Source: Cognataquiflexum gelatinilyticum (GTDB taxonomy: Bacteria > Bacteroidota > Bacteroidia > Cytophagales > Cyclobacteriaceae). From it: 64,000 bases of DNA. Of this stretch, positions 60,883 to 64,000 are shown piece by piece. The stretch lies in contig NZ_JANAEZ010000003.1 in the NCBI RefSeq assembly GCF_024813435.1, positions 524,164 to 588,163 of the forward strand, read 5' to 3'. Within the stretch, counting starts at the first letter, position 1. Every line of letters begins with the position of its first letter. The notes below the pieces were generated by a model that saw only the letters and a program-made list of their open reading frames with translations, searched no databases and was not told the origin of the DNA. The position numbers were made by a program, and so were the translations under genes.

Positions 60883-61755
60883 TTATTTGACGGCTTCAAC
60901 TGTATATCCGGCTTTCCTTAGGAGCGCGATGACTCCTGTCTCCGAGCCGAGATGACCTGAACCGACGGCGATAAAAGTCGCTTGTTCTTTTACCAATTCT
61001 TCGATTTTTGGAATCCAAGACTCGTTTCTGTTTTCCAAAAGTAAATCTCCATATTCCTGAAACATTTCATTATCGGAAATTAGCTCATACAGTTTATCAA
61101 CGTCCTGATCGAGGTATGCACCGACGAGTTTTTCAAATTCTTCTACTCCTTCCTGATTGGCCACCATTTTTCCCAACTCATCAATTTGGAGTTTTTGAGG
61201 TATCTGGTCAAAAACCCCCATTTGGAATGCCACTGTTTCCAATCCCTTTACAGTTTTTTCTTGGGATTTGGCCTTTTCTGTAAAAAACATTTCATAGCTG
61301 CTTTGCTCGGTACAAGGCAACATTTTGACCATCACCATCGACGAAAGTATAAAGGGTTTGAGGATTCCCAACTGATCAAGTCCTGCGCCATAAGAATCCT
61401 TCAAAAGCTTGTCAAGCGCTGCAGCTTGTTCAGCTGAAAACTCACCTTTTATATTGGCAAACCCGGGATTTACGGAAAGCTGCTGCATTTCGGTCATGAG
61501 ATTGGGATCGGCCATGTTCAGTTCCATAGCTAGAACTTTACTTGATTCAAGCGCCTTTTCGATTTTATCATTCATATAAAACTGGTCTTTGCAGATGATA
61601 TGAATAGTGCCAAAGAGGTAGGAATTTTCTTTCAACCCTTTTCCACTTATCTTCCAAAGGAGCGAGTTTTCTTCTTTTTCATTGGCAAATGCCTGAAATA
61701 CCGAGATGACAAATACCAAGGTGACAAAAACGTGTTTGAAAATTGATTTTTTCAT
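60883..61755 (-). CDS. TraB/GumN family protein, secreted
   Basis: The 290-residue protein starts at ATG 61753-61755; an ATG three codons upstream is also possible. It has a Sec signal (KSIFKHVFVTLVFVISVFQA). The TraB/GumN core is clear: LLWKISGKGLKENSYLFGTIH with the conserved GTIH motif, then EKALESSKVLAMELNM. A C-terminal segment TFIAVGSGHLGSETGVIALL carries the second conserved His. This family includes metalloprotease-like enzymes related to Tiki; the paired GTIH and GxGH residues may bind metal. The target is unknown. It appears to be monocistronic. Confidence 0.87.
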   Translation of the reverse strand: MKKSIFKHVFVTLVFVISVFQAFANEKEENSLLWKISGKGLKENSYLFGTIHIICKDQFYMNDKIEKALESSKVLAMELNMADPNLMTEMQQLSVNPGFANIKGEFSAEQAAALDKLLKDSYGAGLDQLGILKPFILSSMVMVKMLPCTEQSSYEMFFTEKAKSQEKTVKGLETVAFQMGVFDQIPQKLQIDELGKMVANQEGVEEFEKLVGAYLDQDVDKLYELISDNEMFQEYGDLLLENRNESWIPKIEELVKEQATFIAVGSGHLGSETGVIALLRKAGYTVEAVK

Positions 61756-61931
61756 AAGAATCATTGAATTGTCTAAGATTAATTTTGATTTAAAAGTAAG
61801 TTATAAATTAAATGAATTATCCCGAAAATACAGCGATGCAGATTTGTAGGGATAGTTGCAGACGATTGGTTGTAATAAAAGTCACAGATTTAACTTTAAA
61901 AAAAAATCATATTTGGAGTATCAAATCTAGT

Positions 61932-61956
61932 TTGGGAAAGTCTATCCCTTTCCCAA
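61932..61956. promoter_or_regulatory. Leader hairpin upstream of the metallophosphatase gene
   Basis: TTGGGAAAG pairs perfectly with CTTTCCCAA around a 7-nt loop, about 80 nt before the gene start. It has no T-run and so could be a leader structure rather than a terminator. Confidence 0.3.
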
Positions 61957-62034
61957 TAAATCCAAATAGACTTCAACGGAATCAAAAATTTGCATGATTT
62001 ATTTACCGAAGTTCTTCCTTAACCAAAACCCAAA

Positions 62035-63717
62035 ATGAAGCAATCAAAAAGAGACTTTCTCAAAAAACTAGGAGCAATGAGCGCAGGAACAGGTTTATTG
62101 TCTGTCAATCCGCTTTTGGCGGGAGAACTTTCTAATGAGCAAAAATCAAATAATGCCAAAAAAAATTTCAAAGTAACCATTTTTCAAACTACTGACGTCC
62201 ACTGTCAGATCCATGAACATGACGAACTTTTTTGGGAAAATGGACAAACCGTTTTTAGAAAAACCGGGGGCTATGCCAACTTGGATACCTTTATCAAGAA
62301 GCAAAGATCAAAATGTGAACATTCCTTTTTGGTCGATACAGGAGACATGTTCCAGGGATCTATGCTTTCAATCAATACTACAGGCCAATCCATGATTCCA
62401 TTGCTCAATGAACTGGAATACGACTTATATCTCCCGGGTAACTGGGAGGTGATCTATGGCAAAGCACAGATGCAAAACCTGCTTGGTTCCCTCCATGCAC
62501 CCAAAGTCTGCGCCAATATGTACCATGATCTTGGTGATGGCAAGAAGGGAGAATTGATTTTTCCACCATATTATATCTGGAATATTGATGGGGTAAAAAT
62601 CGGCTTTCTTGGTTACAATGATCCCATGATCCCGATGCGCCAATCGCCCAATTACAGCAAGGGAATCTATTTTTCCAAGCCTGAAGATAACCTGAAGCAT
62701 TATGTCGATGTATTGAAAAACCAGGAAAAATGTGCTTTTGTGATAATCCTGTCCCATATCGGTCTTTCGCAGGAAATCCATCTTGCAAACCTTCCCGAAT
62801 GCGAAGGAGTAGATTATATTTTTGGAGCCGACACCCATGAAAGGGTAAGGGTTCCTATCCAATGCAAATATGCAAAAGTCGTCGAACCCGGAGCATTTGG
62901 GTCATTTGTCGGTAAACTGGAACTGAGCATTGAAAACGGAAAAGTAGTGGCGGATGAATATGAATTGCTGGAGGTCAGTCCCCAGAAATCCAAAAGCCAA
63001 TCCAAAATGGCAAATCTGGTAACCGAAGTAGAAGCCCCATTCAAATCCGAAATAGAAAAAATCGTAGGCTATAGCACTATACCGCTTTACAGGTATTTTG
63101 TGATCGAGAATCCCATAGACAAAATGGTTTTGGATGCCTTGGATTATCAATTACCTGATATAGACATCAAACTTTCTAATGGCTTCAGATTTTGTCCGCC
63201 TCGGACAACGAGAGACCATACCGGAAATATTCCGATTACAAGAGGTTTTATTTCTGATATGTTGCCGGTGGACAGCAGGGTAAGAACAGGTCAGGTTACG
63301 GGGCAGCAGCTGCACACCTGGATGGAAAGGGAGTTGAACAACGTATTTGCGGAAGATGCATCCAAGAGGTTTGGAGGTTGGGTGACCAAGTTCAAAGGTA
63401 TGGAATTGTCCTTCAATGCATTTGGGGAAGAAGGGAAGCGCATTCAGTCATTTACTGTAAAAGGTCAGCCTCTTGACCTTGCAAAAACTTACACTATAAG
63501 CGCTTGCGAAAGGGATGGTGATCCATTGGACATGGTGTGTAGGATCAGGAATGTCAAAAATACCAAGGATCTGGATATTACCCTTCACCAAGTCATGATC
63601 AATTACCTCGCGGAAAATTCTCCTGTGACACCAACTCCAATTGGTGCAGCAAAAGCTTTGGATGCACCTGCGACACTTTTGACCCAAGTTCATGGTGTGG
63701 ATTATGAGTTTAGGTAG
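62035..63717 (+). CDS. Tat-exported bifunctional metallophosphatase/5'-nucleotidase, SoxB-related
   Basis: The 560-residue protein starts with a twin-arginine-like signal (QSKRDFLKKLGAMSAGTG, Lys-Arg variant). An N-terminal calcineurin-like metallophosphatase domain shows FQTTDVHCQIHEHD (metal Asp/His, about 47-60), LVDTGDMFQGSM, LPGNWEVIYG (N136, W137, E138), LSHIGLSQEI and GADTHERV. A C-terminal 5'-nucleotidase domain contains LSNGFRFCPPR and GYSTIPLYRYF. The Trp after the metal-binding Asn replaces the usual His (GNHE), as in the GHWE motif of SoxB. It may be a thiosulfohydrolase-like or atypical nucleotidase. No other sox genes are visible. Confidence 0.87.
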   Translation: MKQSKRDFLKKLGAMSAGTGLLSVNPLLAGELSNEQKSNNAKKNFKVTIFQTTDVHCQIHEHDELFWENGQTVFRKTGGYANLDTFIKKQRSKCEHSFLVDTGDMFQGSMLSINTTGQSMIPLLNELEYDLYLPGNWEVIYGKAQMQNLLGSLHAPKVCANMYHDLGDGKKGELIFPPYYIWNIDGVKIGFLGYNDPMIPMRQSPNYSKGIYFSKPEDNLKHYVDVLKNQEKCAFVIILSHIGLSQEIHLANLPECEGVDYIFGADTHERVRVPIQCKYAKVVEPGAFGSFVGKLELSIENGKVVADEYELLEVSPQKSKSQSKMANLVTEVEAPFKSEIEKIVGYSTIPLYRYFVIENPIDKMVLDALDYQLPDIDIKLSNGFRFCPPRTTRDHTGNIPITRGFISDMLPVDSRVRTGQVTGQQLHTWMERELNNVFAEDASKRFGGWVTKFKGMELSFNAFGEEGKRIQSFTVKGQPLDLAKTYTISACERDGDPLDMVCRIRNVKNTKDLDITLHQVMINYLAENSPVTPTPIGAAKALDAPATLLTQVHGVDYEFR

Positions 63718-63762
63718 GTTTTGGTAAAGTCCACAGACCATAGTCGATAGTCAATAGTAACA

Positions 63763-63798
63763 AAAAAAAGCAACGATGAGAACCGTTGCCTTTTTTTG
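63763..63798 (+). terminator. Terminator after the metallophosphatase gene
   Basis: AAAAAAGCAACG pairs with CGTTGCCTTTTTTT around an 8-nt loop (perfect GCAACG/CGTTGC core), followed by seven T. Confidence 0.85.
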
Positions 63799-63811
63799 AG
63801 TTTGGAAAGTG

Positions 63812-63879
63812 AATTTCAAGATTTATTTCAGACTTATTTCAATTTATTTCTATCGTATTTCAACCATATTTCCACTTTC
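63812..63879. repeat. GAAATA repeats with helical spacing, copy 2 (reverse orientation)
   Basis: TATTTC (the reverse complement of GAAATA) begins at 63824, 63835, 63845, 63856 and 63867, with a variant AATTTC at 63812 and ACTTTC at 63874. Spacings are mostly 10-11 bp. Read on the minus strand it contains TAGAAATAAATTGAAATA, identical over this stretch to copy 1 near 13327-13344. Confidence 0.7.
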
Positions 63880-64000
63880 TAAACAATTAACCAAATAACC
63901 ATCCCGATAGCTACCTTAGATTTGAACAGTTGTATTAAACCAAGAACGGTGGTATAATTGAAAACCTGTCAGCGATCCATCGATAGCCTTAGGAGAGAAC

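Noticed and set aside
61812..61997. A 61-residue open frame before the metallophosphatase gene
   Set aside because: No homology or signal is recognisable, and it overlaps a leader hairpin; it may be a chance frame in the 5' leader.
1..64000. tRNA, rRNA or riboswitch genes
   Set aside because: I found no cloverleaf, rRNA or riboswitch core motif by eye; no intergenic region has the needed conserved arms.
1..64000. Insertion sequence, prophage or integrase gene
   Set aside because: No transposase, integrase or phage-structural protein family is recognisable in any large open frame.

Overview
The window looks like a chromosomal segment of a Bacteroidota bacterium, most likely order Cytophagales and close to Cyclobacteriaceae (Algoriphagus/Belliella-like). 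The case rests on AT-rich DNA, TAnnTTTG-type -7 promoter boxes, weak Shine-Dalgarno sites, many Sec, Tat and lipoprotein signals, and families typical of that phylum: DUF4199, an ABC permease/M1 peptidase fusion, exported Gfo/Idh/MocA oxidoreductases, and ECF42 with a YCII/DGPF partner. The taxon is inferred. No rRNA, tRNA, CRISPR array, prophage or insertion sequence was seen.

Layout. 1-1550: end of a probable deoxysugar (L-fucose-type) catabolic operon (SDR and FAH-family hydrolase). 1764-4450: ECF sigma factor with an overlapping membrane partner, an alpha/beta hydrolase and a Crp-like regulator. 4797-7414: exported two-subunit molybdenum hydroxylase. 7774-12238: alanine/sodium symporter, glycerate kinase, acyl-CoA dehydrogenase. 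12705-18555: acetyltransferase, DinB-like protein, ceramidase-like lipoprotein, ABC exporter, NTF2-like protein, response regulator. 19288-25903: SLC13 permease, a DUF4199/DUF4287-DUF5655/VOC operon, hypothetical secreted proteins, an MBL hydrolase and a small acyl-carrier-like protein lacking the prosthetic-group serine. 26086-32220: tolC-adaptor-RND efflux operon behind a TetR regulator, with matching palindromes before both tetR and tolC. 32545-38194: exported oxidoreductase, small envelope proteins, alpha/beta hydrolase, M28 peptidase. 38313-43432: tightly packed TetR, ABC exporter (atypical nucleotide-binding domain), HlyD and TolC operon.

43667-53103 is the most interesting block. It encodes, mostly with export signals, a Gfo/Idh/MocA oxidoreductase, a GH20 beta-hexosaminidase, a PQQ-type sugar dehydrogenase fused to cytochrome c, a CBM9-like protein, a SelA-like PLP enzyme, an amidohydrolase/deacetylase and a RidA protein. 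Together these could be an extracytoplasmic route that releases, oxidises, deacetylates and deaminates amino sugars. This is a hypothesis. 53301-63717: NAD(P)-binding protein, YCII/ECF42 pair, ABC ATPase with an ABC-permease/M1-peptidase fusion, TraB/GumN lipoprotein-like protein, and a SoxB/5'-nucleotidase-like metallophosphatase.

Intergenic DNA carries several families of short dispersed or tandem repeats: a GAAATA motif with ~10.5-bp spacing, a 20-bp ACTG-rich tandem, AACAGCTTTAGCGG elements, TCGCCAAGCCTATA elements and TTGAGATTTGAGACAA. These are described separately.
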